From: Siphonodentalium dalli
Taxonomy: Eukaryota > Mollusca > Scaphopoda > Gadilida > Siphonodentaliidae
NCBI GenBank assembly: GCA_032622095.1
Contig: CP136061.1
Span: 173,933,692 to 173,997,691 of the forward strand
DNA: 64,000 bases
Direction: 5' to 3'
Shown here: in pieces, positions 12,911 to 24,694 of the stretch
Position numbering within the stretch: position 1 is the stretch's first letter
How the letters are laid out: every line of letters starts with the position of its first letter
Program-made: the position numbers and the translations under genes
The notes under the pieces: model-generated
The model's database searches: none
What the model was told of the DNA's origin: nothing
The model's input: the letters and a program-made list of their open reading frames with translations, nothing else

Positions 12911-12973
12911 GTAAATAAGCATAAATCCACGTGTGATGGGAGTCCCATCACACGTGAATTTATGCTTATTTAC
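12911..12973. repeat. 63 bp nearly perfect palindrome
   Basis: Arms 12911-12941 and 12943-12973 are reverse complements with a single mismatch and a one-base centre. Each arm contains CACGTGTGATGGGA or its complement. The DNA could extrude as a cruciform or the RNA fold into a 31 bp hairpin. It lies just right of the 5.3 kb inverted-repeat unit. Confidence 0.9.
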
Positions 12974-13190
12974 TCATGGGACCCTAGCAGCTGTGAGAAT
13001 ATAACGACACAGATACTTATTATGTCAGGTTTGTTTGAGATTTGTTTCGGTTACTTCAATGGAACATCACTCCACTGAACGTGAAAACCAATGACCCCAG
13101 TACGCATTGACAACATTGACGAGATATATAAACTAAGTTGTCCATCATTTTCATACCCGCACTTATCAGGATTCTAAATTGGTAGGATAG

Positions 13191-13340
13191 GATAGGATAA
13201 TTTATTTACAATACACACATGAATAATACAATGGCAGTAACACATAATAATAAGGTAATTTTGAATATTGCTGGGGGGCTAGCCTAGCACTATCGGGCTG
13301 TCTTCCTGCTACCTCCCTAAAACAAGTATATGGTTGTCAT
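13191..13340 (-). mobile_element. 3' end fragment of a retroposon with TATCC tail
   Basis: Read on the minus strand the sequence ends AATAAATTATCCTATCCTATCC (given here as AATTATCC plus CTATCC repeats), a 5-base tandem tail typical of LINE/SINE 3' ends. The body ahead of it includes AGGGAGGTAGCAGGAAGAC. No coding part is present. Confidence 0.5.
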
Positions 13341-14542
13341 CGCTTGACGGTTTGTGTAAGCGGGTCTAATGAGCCATTACCATGGGACACCTACATTAGT
13401 TATTGAGGATTGAATATGTATATTTAGTCGGCATTGTAGCTTCAATTCTTATTGTACTAATATCAAAGTCAGCAGTTTCATCATCAAGCAGAACGTTGAC
13501 TTGTATACCACAAAATGGATGTCAGGTTGAAACACAGTCCCATTGTGGCAATTTGGCATTGCATGTCGATTTAGAGAAAAAAATGAGCAGTTACTTTCTC
13601 AATGCCAACAGTTTTATCGGATTCGGATCACATTATCCACAGACATATAATATGCACGAACGAATAAGCTACAAAACTCATAACATGCAGATGCTATTGC
13701 AACTCAGAAACCGATAATTTTATCGGAACAATTTTGAGTTTTATGGCCGCCAGTTTGGTCTCCATCATCTGTTTTACGTAACCAGTTGACATATACATAT
13801 TACGATACTGCCTCTATGAAATAAAGATCAGTTACAATAAAGCACTTGCGAGTTTCCAGTCCGGTGTGCACACTCGTTGTGTACAGAGTGCCAATATAAA
13901 ACTTGGTGGCCATCTTGGACGCCATCTTGAATTTTATTACCTTCCTAAATTAGGATTTGAACGAAATCTTCTTGCATGGACGCATTTAAGTGGATATTTG
14001 TGTAATTGGGGTGAGGGTTAAGCTTTTGTCGATTAGTTTACCATTTGAAGATATATAATACAGATAGGAACATCATTTTGTAGGGAATACCCTTCCATTT
14101 CCAAAAATATATAACCTGGAAGAATTTGACAGATATGCCCTATTTGCACAGAGTTGACGCACAACACTTTGTCTGAATCGCCATGAATTTTTGAGGCGTC
14201 ATGCTACATATTTTACCATGACGTCACAAAATCAGAATGAAAGCAAAAAGCAATGTCGAATCTGATTAAGTGTGAACATTAGCCCCATAAATACACAAAT
14301 ATGTGTTCATTCTTTCCCATTTTGATGCCCGGTCAGCCGGTTGTCTATTGCCTGTCAAACCGCTGAAATGTGTCTAATTTTCGGTAGGGTACCGTATGAA
14401 ACATAGAGAAAATAGATATTTTGTCACCTATTTCGGCTCGGCGCCCTCTGAATTAGAAAACTAGAGTAATTTTCCCATAAGAAAATGATGGTCGCATAAA
14501 TTCCCCCGATGTGCGACGGTCACCCCCCAGCACCTCCTAGAC

Positions 14543-14833
14543 TACAAGTCTGGTTTTTTTTACCCAAAATAAAACATGGGTTGGTCCTCGTAAATAAGCC
14601 CACCCAAATTTTTGAGCGTTTTCCTACCAAAGTCACCATATGTCACGATGGATGGAATTAGAATGTATTTGTGACCCAACCCACTAAATTTTCATGAATA
14701 ACTTATGACAATATTATAAGCTTGGCACTCCTTGTTTCTACCAAATCATATATATATATATATATGAATGGATGAAATTAAATTCATTGTTGATTGATCC
14801 ATCCCACCTGTTGCATGACTAAATTATAAATAA
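14543..14833. other. Intronic stretch with AT microsatellite
   Basis: Contains an (AT)n run near 14750-14765; otherwise nothing recognised. Confidence 0.5.
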
Positions 14834-15440
14834 CGAAGTTAGGGGGGGGGGGGTATGTATACTGGAATCAGCTTGTCCGTCCGTCGTCCGTCCGTCCGTG
14901 GACACAAATTTGTCTGGAGTTTTTCTCAATTTCTCAGCTGATTTTTTATCAATTTCCGTGAAACTTGGCACAGGCGTCAACCACCATGGGAACCTGTGCA
15001 CCTGCGATTATGACGTCTGTCTGACTTTTTTTGTTGGAGTTATTCCCCCTTTTTCGACTTAGAATTTTTTTGCAACATGTATAATTTTGTCCGAGCTTTT
15101 ATTCCTACATATTTAGGTCAAATTTTTTTAACTTGGCACAGACATTTAGTACCATGGGAACCTGTGCACCTGCGATTATGACGTCTGTCCGTCATTTTTT
15201 GGTGGAGTTATTCCCCTTTTTTTACTTAGACCTTTTTTTGCAACATGCCTAATTTTGTCCGAGCTTTTATTCCTACATTTTTCGGTCAATAGGTTTAAGA
15301 TTACGGTTAGGTTTGTGCACCTGCAATGGGAACTGTTATTTTATTATTTTAACTAAATGTTTACTGACATGTGAAACATCTTAGTATTTTAAAAACGCAT
15401 GGGGTATCCTTAGTCCCATTGGGACAGTCACACCTCTAGT
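14834..15440 (+). repeat. GTCCGTCC-headed repeat, copy 1
   Basis: Starts near a G run and GGTATGTATACTGGAATCAG, followed by GTCCGTCGTCCGTCCGTCC. It contains degenerate units with GGGAACCTGTGCACCTGCG and TCCGAGCTTTTATTCC, and ends CCCATTGGGACAGTCACACC TCTAGT. Other copies are at 28475-28690 (partial) and 59046-59962. Confidence 0.75.
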
Positions 15441-15944
15441 TGACACAGCTGAGTCCTACAGAGGCATATGACATTATGGATTTAATTGTATTTGGAATGC
15501 ATTGTTGACCCCACCCCTTAACTCTTTTGATGCCATGCAGCACCACAGATAGATGCCCCAGTTCCACACATTCTGTACATGTATACATAGATTGTGGGTG
15601 TATATTGTTAATGTGGTGTATCTCAAGTATTATTGTGTATATATTGTTCAAACTTCACAGGTGAGTGGACATATGGCTGGGCCACATGTAGCTGCTTTGC
15701 CCACCCTATGGCGGTGACCTTGGTGGCCATTTTGGATTTCTACTTGTATGGCAGATGTTTTATTTGGAATGTAACTCATATTGTCAGTATGCTGAGGAAT
15801 TTAATTTCTCAGCTCACTGACAAGTGGGCCTAAAATTGCTAAATGTGGGAAAATATGTCTATTTTTGTCAAATAACGTCTTTGGACATACTTTCTCTTTC
15901 CTTTGATAAAGCAATTAGGTTCAATGAACTGATTGGTAAATAGA
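15441..15944. other. Intronic stretch, nothing recognised
   Basis: Contains GGCGGTGACCTTGGTGGCC-type short repeat text near 15710 but no gene. Confidence 0.4.
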
Positions 15945-16319
15945 AATTATCGCACTCGATTTGTTGACGGAGCGATACCTCGAGTGCGGGACGCAGTGCG
16001 GGACTGCGTCCCGCAACGAGATGCGTCCTACACAAGAGGTATCGCATTTCGCCAACAAATCGAGTGCGATAATTCGTCAAAATCCAGACTCTCATGCGGT
16101 TCTATTTTTATTACATATCTCCGCATCATAGTAAGTTAACTCACAATCGTACATATCCGGTAATGAAAATGTGAATTTAATTGAGTTTTAACGGCATTTT
16201 AGGGTTAACGCAACAATCAGACAGGGAGCCCGTCTATCTGCGAGTGACATTGACCCATCTTTAATGATGCGTTTGAAATTAAATTCTGTGCCTCAACAAA
16301 CATATTCTTGAAATGAAAC

Positions 16320-17268
16320 CAGTGTTCGCGCTGGACCGAAAAAAACTTTAGCCAAATGAAAATTTTATTAGCCAAATGAAAAAAACTTTAGCCAAATGTT
16401 TTTTGGCCAAATTAAAAAAACTATGGCCAAATTAGATAATCGTTTTCTGGTCGGTTCACAATTAATGACTAAAACGTCAAATCTAACTGACACAGGTAAT
16501 ATACACAATAATTTAACTAATTTTGATGAACTAGAAATATTTTTATATATATAATTTATTAAAAATTATTAATCTTTATGTGAAAGAGTGATTGGGGGGG
16601 GGGGGGGGGGGGGGGGGGGTGACATGGGGGGGGGGGGGGTGACACAGGATTGTCCTTCTTAATGTCATTATTTTTTTCATCCAGCGAAAATATCTAAGTG
16701 ACATCTGGAAACTAATAACTTAATATTGTTACGCCGTTATCAAATTACAATCTGTCATAAAAGCATGCATTTTATTTTTAATGTATCGGTATTGACAAAT
16801 AGCCACAAAATATCTGTCGTGATTCACGTTTGGCTGATTAAGCTATTGTCTTAAGTTACACTTGGTGCTCATAAACCTTGACCGTCATAAATACAATGTC
16901 ATCATAAACATGCATTGTGCAGGAGCCCCGTGAGTGACCAGACAGACAATGGGGGATTAGCGGATAAAATATAAAAAAATAAAATAATGACTTTTGCTGT
17001 TTCGTGCAGAGTGATGGGTTTCCCTTTGTACTGTCCGCGATCAGGTTTCCCTTTGTACAGTCGGCGATACATTCCCACTTACGAAGTTTTCGGACTAGAT
17101 CGTTCACATCACAGAATTAAAAACCCACTTGCCAAAAATTCATGCTTTCATTCTCCATTTGGGGTAAAAATAAGTTTAGCCAAAAGTTTAGCCAAATGAA
17201 ATTTTTATTAGCCAAATTTGAAAAAGATTAGCCATTGGCTAATTTGGCTACCGACAGCGTGAACACTG
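16320..17268. mobile_element. Non-autonomous hAT-type element, copy 1
   Basis: Terminal inverted repeats CAGTGTTCGCGCTG (left) and CAGCGTGAACACTG (right), flanked by the 8 bp duplication AATGAAAC at 16312-16319 and 17269-17276. Copy 2 of the host repeat (near 20170) has the sequence ..TTGAAATGAAACTACTTG without the insertion, so this is a true filled site. CAGNG ends and 8 bp duplications are hallmarks of hAT transposons. Subterminal regions repeat TTTAGCCAAATGAA; a long G run lies at about 16597-16640. No transposase. Confidence 0.93.
16597..16640. repeat. Poly-G tract
   Basis: Two runs of G separated by TGACAT, about 24 and 13 bases. The copy at 22713-23621 has the corresponding poly-C run near 23333-23345, so the tract belongs to the element and varies in length. 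Confidence 0.9.
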
Positions 17269-17493
17269 AATGAAACTACTTGAATTAATGAATCATCTCA
17301 TCGATTGATTGCTTATTGTTTCTTTATTGTCGTGATTGAAACAGTGATTGAAAAGGTAAAAATAGTAACGGCGAGAACCAGTCTAACAACACAGAATGAA
17401 ATAGTTTCCTTGACAGATTGCACTAGTGCGATTCTGAGAATTATCACATGCTTGGAAACAAGTGCGATCATGCGAATTACATTGATAGATATG

Positions 17494-17707
17494 TAATAAA
17501 ATATTTGAAACCATGTAGGATGTCATCACAATGTTAAAATGCCACACTTGCAAAGAATTGATACATACATGTATGTATTTGTGAGAAACATTGTTATGTG
17601 AAGTTGATATCCCAGATAAAGTTGATACATGTAACTATAGTACAGTATATATTGGGGTTCAATGTCCCTTCTCGGTTCTCTTCTGTACCCACCTGAGGTA
17701 TCATTTT
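17494..17707. other. Intronic stretch, nothing recognised
   Basis: Short interval between element C and the tandem-core repeat; no gene. Confidence 0.4.
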
Positions 17708-18852
17708 TAGCTCAACTTTACTTGTAGAGCTAAACTGGTCGTACCATTGGTCAGATCATTATGAATTTTGTCCTGGCTGTTGACATTGATATGTAGATGG
17801 GAACAAGTCATTTTGGGGGTCATTCGGCAAAAAAATATGGTAGCCCTTGGATTTCAAAATTCAATCCATTAGCACGGGCTACAGGCCGTTCTGTTTGTCT
17901 GATCATCATGAAAATTGTCATGGATGTTATTATTGACATGTAGATGGGAATATGTCATTTTGGGGTTATTCGGCCAAAAAACATGACCACCAGCAGCCAT
18001 TTTGGATTTTACTCTTTGCATGACTAAATCCTTTGGCATGGGCTACAGGTCGTACTTTTGGTCGGATCATCATGAAATTTGTCATGGATGTTAACAATGA
18101 CATGTAGATGGGAACGAGTCATTATGGGGTCATTCAGCTGCCAGTGGTCATCTTGGATTTCAAAATTCAATCCAATAGCATGGGCTACATCCCGTACTGT
18201 TTGTCTGATCATCATGAAATTTGATGGGAGATGGGAATGAGACATTTTGGGGTCATTTGGCCTAACAAACATGGCCACCAGCAGCCATCTTGGATTTTAC
18301 TCTTGCATTACTAAATCCTTTGGCATGGGTCAGTTGGTCATAAAAATATGTCCACTGGCAGCCATCTTACATTTTACTGTTTGCATGACTGAATCCTTCG
18401 GCACACCCTACAGTGCACTTCCCTCATCTGATCATCACCAAACTTCACATTAATCTTGATATTGATCTACTAGATGGAAGCTGTCAAATGTTTTTGAGTT
18501 TCATTGGGAAAACATAGCCACCAGAAACCATCTTGGATTTTACTTTATAATTTACCTGCATTTTTGGAATCACCATCTAGATGGGAGCTATGAAATTTGA
18601 ACGATTTTCGATTAAAAACATATGGCTGCTTGCAGCCATCTTGGATTTTACTCTTTGTATTACTCAATCTGTTGACACATCCTTCTGGCCACATCCGTCA
18701 TCCGATTGTCACCAAACTTTATATGGATTGTCGTTTGTGACCTGTAGAATACATAGAAGTACCAACTTTACTTGTTCCTTATCGCACTATTAACATTTAA
18801 TATATTAGCTCCAATCCAAGTTGAGCTTCAGTGTCATTGACACTTTCATTTT
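17708..18852 (+). repeat. Tandem-core repeat E, copy 1
   Basis: Starts TAGCTCAACTTTACTTGTAG and ends CCAAGTTGAGCTTCAGTGTC plus ATTGACACTTTCATTTT, so the two ends are inverted (AGCTCAACTT/AAGTTGAGCT). The core consists of diverged ~160 bp units with TGACATGTAGATGGGAACGA, TCATTTTGGGGTCATTCGG and GCAGCCATCTTGGATTTTAC. Short frames within are unit artefacts. Confidence 0.8.
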
Positions 18853-18991
18853 CATATTGCTGTGTACCACTCAAATAAGAAGCGAGAAAATGAGACACTC
18901 CATACTTTCAACTTACATATTTATATTATATAGTCTTCTCTTCAGTAATCTGGTAAAATTTGTTTCCTATAACCAACTTTATAATTTACAG

Positions 18992-19067
18992 CTTGAGAAC
19001 TTTGTGCAGAGCATTGAAACATGTTTCACTGAATCAATATGGCCATGTTAATCGGTCACTCTATGAG
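18992..19067 (+). CDS. MDN1: MDN1 exon, AAA lid helix (LRTLCRAL)
   Basis: A short exon of 76 bases: one base closing the serine codon of the previous exon, then 25 codons starting LRTLCRALKH and ending NRSLYE. It is preceded by a pyrimidine-rich tract ending TTTACAG and followed by GTAACT. The LRTLCRAL motif and the terminal SLYE are characteristic of midasin just before the GxCLSFLTQLDRSS segment, which is what the next exon encodes. Surrounding DNA is repeat-derived: a tandem-core repeat ends at about 18852 and a truncated family D copy starts at 19192. Confidence 0.9.
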
Positions 19068-19191
19068 GTAACTATCACACAGCTCTAATAGCTTGCTTCT
19101 AACAGTCCTGTATTAATATTCATGGGTAATTGCTTATCATTTAGATCATAAATTAAAGCCAACTATAAGCCACTATCTTGTTGATGCAGAG

Positions 19192-19790
19192 AGTAGAGGC
19201 TCTTATGAACTCCAGTGTGCATTTTGTGAAGTATTTAAATATAGTCACTATGCTAATGATGTTGCTTGATATCTCAGGCACCAGAAAACAAATGTCAGAC
19301 ACCTGTGGGTCGTGACTGGGTGGATTTATGATGTCATCAAGATGGCCACCATCCAAAATTTCAGAGTATGCACCGAGTCAGTTTGATTAATAGCTACTAG
19401 TGAATTTATGATATAAAATTGAATATCTCACCACGGATGTGAAACTAATACACCGTACTTCCATTTGACGGCAAAAGTGGCCACCATAAACCAAGATGGC
19501 CACCAAAATGGCAACCGAAATTTGGAAATCTAATGATTTTTCACACTATACTCTTGAATCAATAACTGATGTTTGAAATTTGTAGCTAATAATACTAATT
19601 CTAATATCCAACCATTTCGACAAATAATTTGTCATTTTTCGGATCTCATTCTTGCCAACTATCTTTAAAATGTGAATTCAAAAATGTGCTATGAAAGTTA
19701 ACCAAAATTAAATTTTGTGATTCTAGCCAAGTGTTAAACAAAAATTAACTGAATTTGATGAAGATAATGTAAAACTGTTTTAAATATGTG
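19192..19790 (+). repeat. Truncated family D arm, copy 3
   Basis: Starts AGTAGAGGCTCTTATG and follows 7549-8150 through TGACTGGGTGGATTTATGA and AACTGAATTTGATGAAGATA, then diverges at about 19790, where element C copy 2 follows shortly. Confidence 0.8.
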
Positions 19791-19828
19791 AATTGACATA
19801 TAATTACTCTGAAAATAGTGCATCTTGG

Positions 19829-20376
19829 TTCGAAATTATCGCACGAGATTTGTTGGCGGAGCGATACCTCGAGTGCGGGACGCAGTCCCGCATGAGAGGT
19901 ATCGCTTTCCGCCAACAAATCGAGTGCGATAATTCGTCAAAACCCAGACACTCATGCGGTTCTATTTTTATTACATATCTCCGTATCATGTAAGTTGACT
20001 CACAATCGTACATCTCCGGTACAGAAAATGTGAATTTAATTGAGTTTTAACGGCATTTTAGGGTTAACGCAACAATCAGACAGGGAGCCCGTCTATCTGC
20101 GAGTGACATTGACCCATCTTTAATGATGCGTTTGAAATTAAATTCTGTGCCTCGACAAACATATTCTTGAAATGAAACTACTTGAATGATTCATCTCATT
20201 GATTTATCGCTTATTGTTTCTTTATTGTCGTGCTTGAAAAAGTTAAAATAGTAACGGCGAGACACTGAATGAAATAGTTCCGTCGACAGATTGCACTAGT
20301 GCGATTCTGAGAATTATCACACGCCTGGAAACTCGTGCGATCATGCGAATTACGTTGATAGATATGTAATAAAATC
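19829..20376. mobile_element. Foldback element C, copy 2 (empty hAT site)
   Basis: The hairpin head ATTATCGCACGAGATTTG...CAAATCGAGTGCGATAAT, the AGACAGGGAGCCCGTCTATC body and the CATGCGAATTACGTTGATAG end match copy 1. The sequence AAATGAAACTACTTG near 20170 is the unoccupied target of the hAT-type element at 16320-17268. Confidence 0.8.
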
Positions 20377-20452
20377 ATTTACTGCTCATTTTTTACACTC
20401 CTTTTTAATCTCTCTATTCATTGCCAATCACACAAAAATTACCTTCTTTACA

Positions 20453-20490
20453 AAGTTGAGCTACAGTGTCATTGACACTTTCATTTTGTA
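20453..20490 (+). repeat. Isolated right end of tandem-core repeat E
   Basis: AAGTTGAGCTACAGTGTCAT followed by TGACACTTTCATTTTGTATT matches the right ends at 18852 and 35180, without a core. Confidence 0.75.
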
Positions 20491-20570
20491 TTAGTCTAGA
20501 AATTTCATCGCACGCAGATTTCATTTCCAGGTTATTTTTCGGAATAAAAAGCATCTTTTAGGCAATGCGC

Positions 20571-20612
20571 CGGGGCCTGAGAGCCGAACTATTTATTTTT
20601 TTGACCTTATCG
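20571..20612. repeat. Isolated end like that of the 3919-5164 element
   Basis: CCTGAG, CGAACTATTTAT and GACCTTAT occur in the same order and spacing as in 5129-5166 (CCTGAG, CGAACTATTTTG, GGCCTTAT). Confidence 0.5.
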
Positions 20613-20707
20613 TATTATTTTATTGGTTATAGTGCATCAATATTGGCATAATCATATCATTTTACTGTTTACAGTTCATCAGAATAATCATATTATTTTC
20701 CTTTCAG

Positions 20708-20973
20708 GGATTGTGTCTTAGTTTCCTGACGCAGCTCGATAGGTCATCTTATCCTCTTGTTCTGCAACTTATCAGTAGACTTGTTATTGGGAAATCTAAT
20801 ATGAAATCAATGTTATATATTCAACTGCCAAAACTGGCCTGTGCGGATCATCTAGAGTTTGAGGGGTATTGGATCTCTGCTGGCAAGAATAATCCATTTG
20901 TTGACAACAACTATATACTCACACCCTCCGTGCGAACAAATCTCAAAGATTTGTCAAGAGCAGTTGCTGCAGG
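20708..20973 (+). CDS. MDN1: MDN1 exon, inter-module segment before AAA2 P-loop
   Basis: 88 codons plus two bases. It starts GLCLSFLTQLDRSSYPLV after CTTTCAG and ends with NLKDLSRAVAA plus GG of a glycine codon before the donor GTAAGC. The middle contains EGYWISAG and YILTPSVRTNL, matching the midasin linker in which a conserved EGYWI..G block precedes the beta strand leading into the next P-loop. The final GG is completed by T from the exon at 25954 (phase 2). The window's frame stays open beyond the donor only briefly, so the GT choice is secure. Length and content suit the AAA1-AAA2 boundary. Confidence 0.93.
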
Positions 20974-22229
20974 GTAAGCTTATGATTTATTCACAGTTAT
21001 TGTGTGTAAAATCCAAAATTACTATTTGTGCAATAAATTGTTTGTTCAGTTCTTATTGGGAATGGTCTATTCTCTTATTTGCTGGGATGTTAAGATAAAG
21101 TCAGCAGACAGCAGGCTGAGAGACATGCCTATATATTCCAATTTATTAATTTGTATGGTTGGTCTAATAATACCCTATTGGCCAGTGGATAAGGCATCTC
21201 GTATCAGTCATAGTGAATTTGGAACATGAAAAGCTGTCTTTTGGCTCTTACTGGCATATAAGGCAAATGAACTTCACCATGATGAGATATTTACAAGAGC
21301 ACAGAATGGAATTTTCGAATAAAATATATGTTAAATCATTGTTATATCACAAATGTACCATGAATGCTTGTTTGTCTCTGCGCATTTAAATTTTTCAATG
21401 AGCATTGTTTGTGACAGACCTGGAGTATTTCCTCACTGACATCAAACTCTCATTAGAACTGCCAATGGCCGTGTTCTATTGCGAAGTTTTGAATATCGTG
21501 CATTTTTTTTTCGAAAGAGCAAAATCACTTTGAGGGTCTTTCACCTTCCTCTATAATATTTGCTCTAGCTCGAATCATCGAACCTCTCAGTTTTTCAAGT
21601 TCATACTCGTGTAGTTTATGAAGTTTCGTAACTCTGACTTTTTTTTTTATGCTACATTTACTCATTTTGAATTCAGAATAGGATAAAAGTGATAATTGAA
21701 CACATAAGGCCAAACAGAAAAAAGGATATTTGATTCAAAGGCAACTTTTTTTTGAAAATCAATGCGAGAGCGAGGGTTTTATTTTTAATAAAAAAAAAAT
21801 TCTGCCCGTAGTAAGCATGGGTTATTAAACCTTCCCAGGTCCAGAAAATGTAGGGAGAACTTTGTAATGGATATAAACTAATTTAATCTGATATAAAGAA
21901 TGACTAGTTATGACATTATACTACCTGTACATCATATAGGGATTACCTAGAATTATATATATATTGATATGATTTTAATATCGGCACAATAATTTTTAAC
22001 ATGCAGAACTACATATCCGATTCGAATAAAATACAGAACGTAAATACAGTCGAAACGAAAAGATAAAGTGATCTTCCAAACTATCATAGAAAGTCTTGAT
22101 TCACTTATTCCATACCGCAATGGATGATAGACAATAAAACTTCAAATAACCATCATAAACATGGCCAATACACATGTACACTGCTTGTCAAACTTCGCAG
22201 TTTTCGTACCTTCGATCGCAACCAAATTA
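20974..22229. other. Intron 3 start; little recognised
   Basis: Apart from the LINE fragment at 21440-21713 (minus strand), no gene or clear repeat was recognised. The left end of the family A copy that ends at 25112 was not found here. Confidence 0.4.
21440..21713 (-). pseudogene. LINE ORF2 fragment
   Basis: The minus-strand frame at 21525-21713 ends LEKLRGSMIRARANIIEEGE and RPSK, the block between endonuclease and reverse transcriptase of L1/Tx1-like and related LINEs (compare SRARWLSDGEKPSKYF at about 40786 in this window). A stop replaces the expected aromatic; a frameshifted continuation runs to about 21440. The rest of the element is missing. Confidence 0.55.
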
Positions 22230-22712
22230 TATATATATAAAAATAAATCGCATCGTGACACAGGTGTCACCTTGACCTTGATGATGCAATTGTGAAAAAT
22301 CTATCACTGTTAGAACATGTTCAACTTATTGAAATAATTAATGCAGCCTATAATTAGTAGTAATTACAGAATACAAAATTAATGAACAGTATATACAAAA
22401 GCAGCCCATACATACACTTAATTGTCAGTCAAATGTTATGACTGCTTTGCGTATTTATAACTTTGTCACTGCCAGAGAATTGCATGGAATATTCCGTTCA
22501 TATTTTCGCAGGTCTGTAGACGCTCTTTATTTACCATAATCGGTTCATGGAAAAAAAACTATGGAATTACTACTAAATTGTTAATGCTGAAGTATACATA
22601 TAAAGCGGGGACCCCATAAGTCATGTTACAAATCTCTATACTCTGACTACAGCGTAAACAACAGAGTAGAGATTCGTGGCATGATTGATCTATAGAACCC
22701 CGACCCCGCAAT

Positions 22713-23621
22713 CAGTGTTCGCGCTGTCGGTAGCCAAATTAGCCAATGGCTAATCTTTTTTGAATTTGGCTAATAAAAATTTCATTTGGCTAAACTTTTT
22801 TTTTTACCCCAAATGGATACTGAATGCATGAATTTTTGGCAAGTGGGTTTTCAATTCTGTGATCTAGTCCGAAAACATCGTAAGTGGGAATATATCGCTG
22901 ACTGTACAAAGGGAAACCCGATCGCGGACAGTACAAAGGGAAACCCGTCACTCTGCACGAAACAGCAAAAAATCATTATTTTACATTTAATCCGCTAATC
23001 CCCCATTGTATGTCTGGTCACTCACGGGATGACATTGTATTTATGACGGTCAAGGTTTATGAGCACCAAGTGTAAGACAATAGCTTAATCAGCCAAATGT
23101 GAATCACGATATATATTTTGTGGCTATTTGTCGTCAATACCGATACATTAAAAATAATATGCATGCTTTTATGACAGATTGCAATTTGATAATGGCGTAA
23201 CAATATTAAGTTATTAGTTTCCAGATGTCACTTAAATATTTTCGCAAGGATAATTAATATTTAATGATTTAAAAAAAGATATTGATATAAAAAAAAAAAT
23301 TAATGACATTAAGAAGGACAATCCCTGGTTACCCCCCCCCCCCCCAAATATAACTCTTTCACATAAAGATTGATAAATTTTTAATAAATTATATATATAA
23401 AAATGTTTCTAGTTCATCAAAATTAGTTAAATTATTGTGTATTTTACCTGTGTCTGTTAGATTTGACGTTTTAGTCATTAATTGTGAACCGACCAGAAAA
23501 CGATGATTTAATTTGGCCATAGTTTTTTTTAATTTGGCTAAAGTTTTTTTCATTTGGCTAATAAAATTTTCATTTGGCTAAACTTTTGGCTAAAGTTTTT
23601 TTCGGTCCAGCGCGAACACTG
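22713..23621. mobile_element. Non-autonomous hAT-type element, copy 2
   Basis: The same family as 16320-17268 in opposite orientation: it opens CAGTGTTCGCGCTG and closes CAGCGCGAACACTG. The 8 bp duplication CCCGCAAT lies at 22705-22712 and 23622-23629. It contains the repeated GTACAAAGGGAAACCCG and TTTGGCTAATAAAA texts. No transposase. Confidence 0.93.
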
Positions 23622-24694
23622 CCCGCAATGTCACATGTGTTCCCAGAAACGTAAACATGGATGACCCCAATTCCTGGAATCGGGCTAAATATAGAACGTA
23701 TGACATCTCATATTAACACTGCGTAACGGTATATCTAGATCTGTCAGTTTATTTCCAATGCATACTCGATTGTGCATGCATTGTGTCGTCACGACTCTTG
23801 AATAAATACAAATCTTTTGCATTTGGCATTTGGATAGTCTTTATACTCCGCCGCGTGGAATGTGCAAATCTCCAAAAAAAAAATGAGCAGCATCGATTAA
23901 AGGTTGTACAACTGCATAAATATTTGGGTATGCTCCTTGCAACTTGATTTTGAAGATTTCCCGATGGGTGGGGGTGTATTGTGATGATGAAATACGATAT
24001 TGTAGCACCCTCATATGAAAAAACTACGGAACGCTCTTTATTAAATTGTTAGAACTAATGCTGAAGTAAATCGGGGACCCTAATGTACCTAAAATAAAAT
24101 ATTCACAAATAAGATTATTTTTCTTGCTATTGGCGATTTTTTTTGTGCTGGTAAAACAAAGTGCGATTGCATTATCACATCAAGTGTTTCCTCGGAAATT
24201 TCAAGAAAGCATATAATACCTGTGCAATATGTTTTGTAAGCTGGCCCATGTTTGAAATTATTCTTACCCAAATGTTTACTGTACGTTAAAATGATTTGCA
24301 TTCGTCATGATGGGAAAATTGGATATATAAAAGCACATGTGACTTAATTCACCCAGGACTGTATAGCCATATGATATGCAATGTCATATGTGTTGTTCCC
24401 ATAAACATAAACATGGATTACCCCAATTCCTGGAATAGGGCTAAATATAGAATTTACGACATCTCATATTAATACTGCCCATAGATCTGCCAGTTTATTC
24501 ATAAATTACACGATTAATTGTGCATTGTGTCATCGCGAATAAATACAAATCTCTTGCATTGATTACTCACCATGTGGACTTTGTAAATCTTCAAAACTAA
24601 GTCGGGGAGCAGCGCAATTAGGTGTTGAAAATCGATGTGTGGAACAACTGCATACATATTTGGGCATGGTCCCCGATTTTGCAGAATTCCCGAT

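Larger units (their letters stand above)
600..14542. mobile_element. 13.9 kb element with ~0.9 kb imperfect inverted termini
   Basis: The left terminus (GTCTAGGCGGTGC, then GGGGGTGACCGT, CACATCGGGGGAA) is mirrored at the right end (TTCCCCCGATGTGCG, CGGTCACCCCCC, CCTAGAC). The arms continue inwards through matching blocks: the AAACATAG/CTATGTTT part, GGCGATTCAGACAAAGTG against CACTTTGTCTGAATCGCC, and GGGTATTCCCTA against TAGGGAATACCC. They reach about 1530 on the left and 13690 on the right. TA flanks both ends (598-599, 14543-14544) and could be a 2 bp target duplication, though so short a match is weak. No transposase was identified. The interior holds several other repeats, so this is probably a composite that grew by later insertions. 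Confidence 0.7.
15945..17493. mobile_element. Foldback element C, copy 1, split by a hAT-type insertion
   Basis: Begins with a hairpin: ATTATCGCACTCGATTTGTT (15948 on) mirrored by AACAAATCGAGTGCGATAAT ending near 16073, with GCGATACCTC/GAGGTATCGC inside. The remainder matches copy 2 at 19829-20376 through AGACAGGGAGCCCGTCTATC and CATGCGAATTAC to ATATGTAATAAAAT. The only large difference is the 949 bp insertion at 16320 plus its 8 bp duplication. Confidence 0.8.

Noticed and set aside
15660-15834. Possible exon after TTCACAG at 15660
   Set aside because: No resemblance to midasin; the missing exon was located at 18992-19067 with correct phase.
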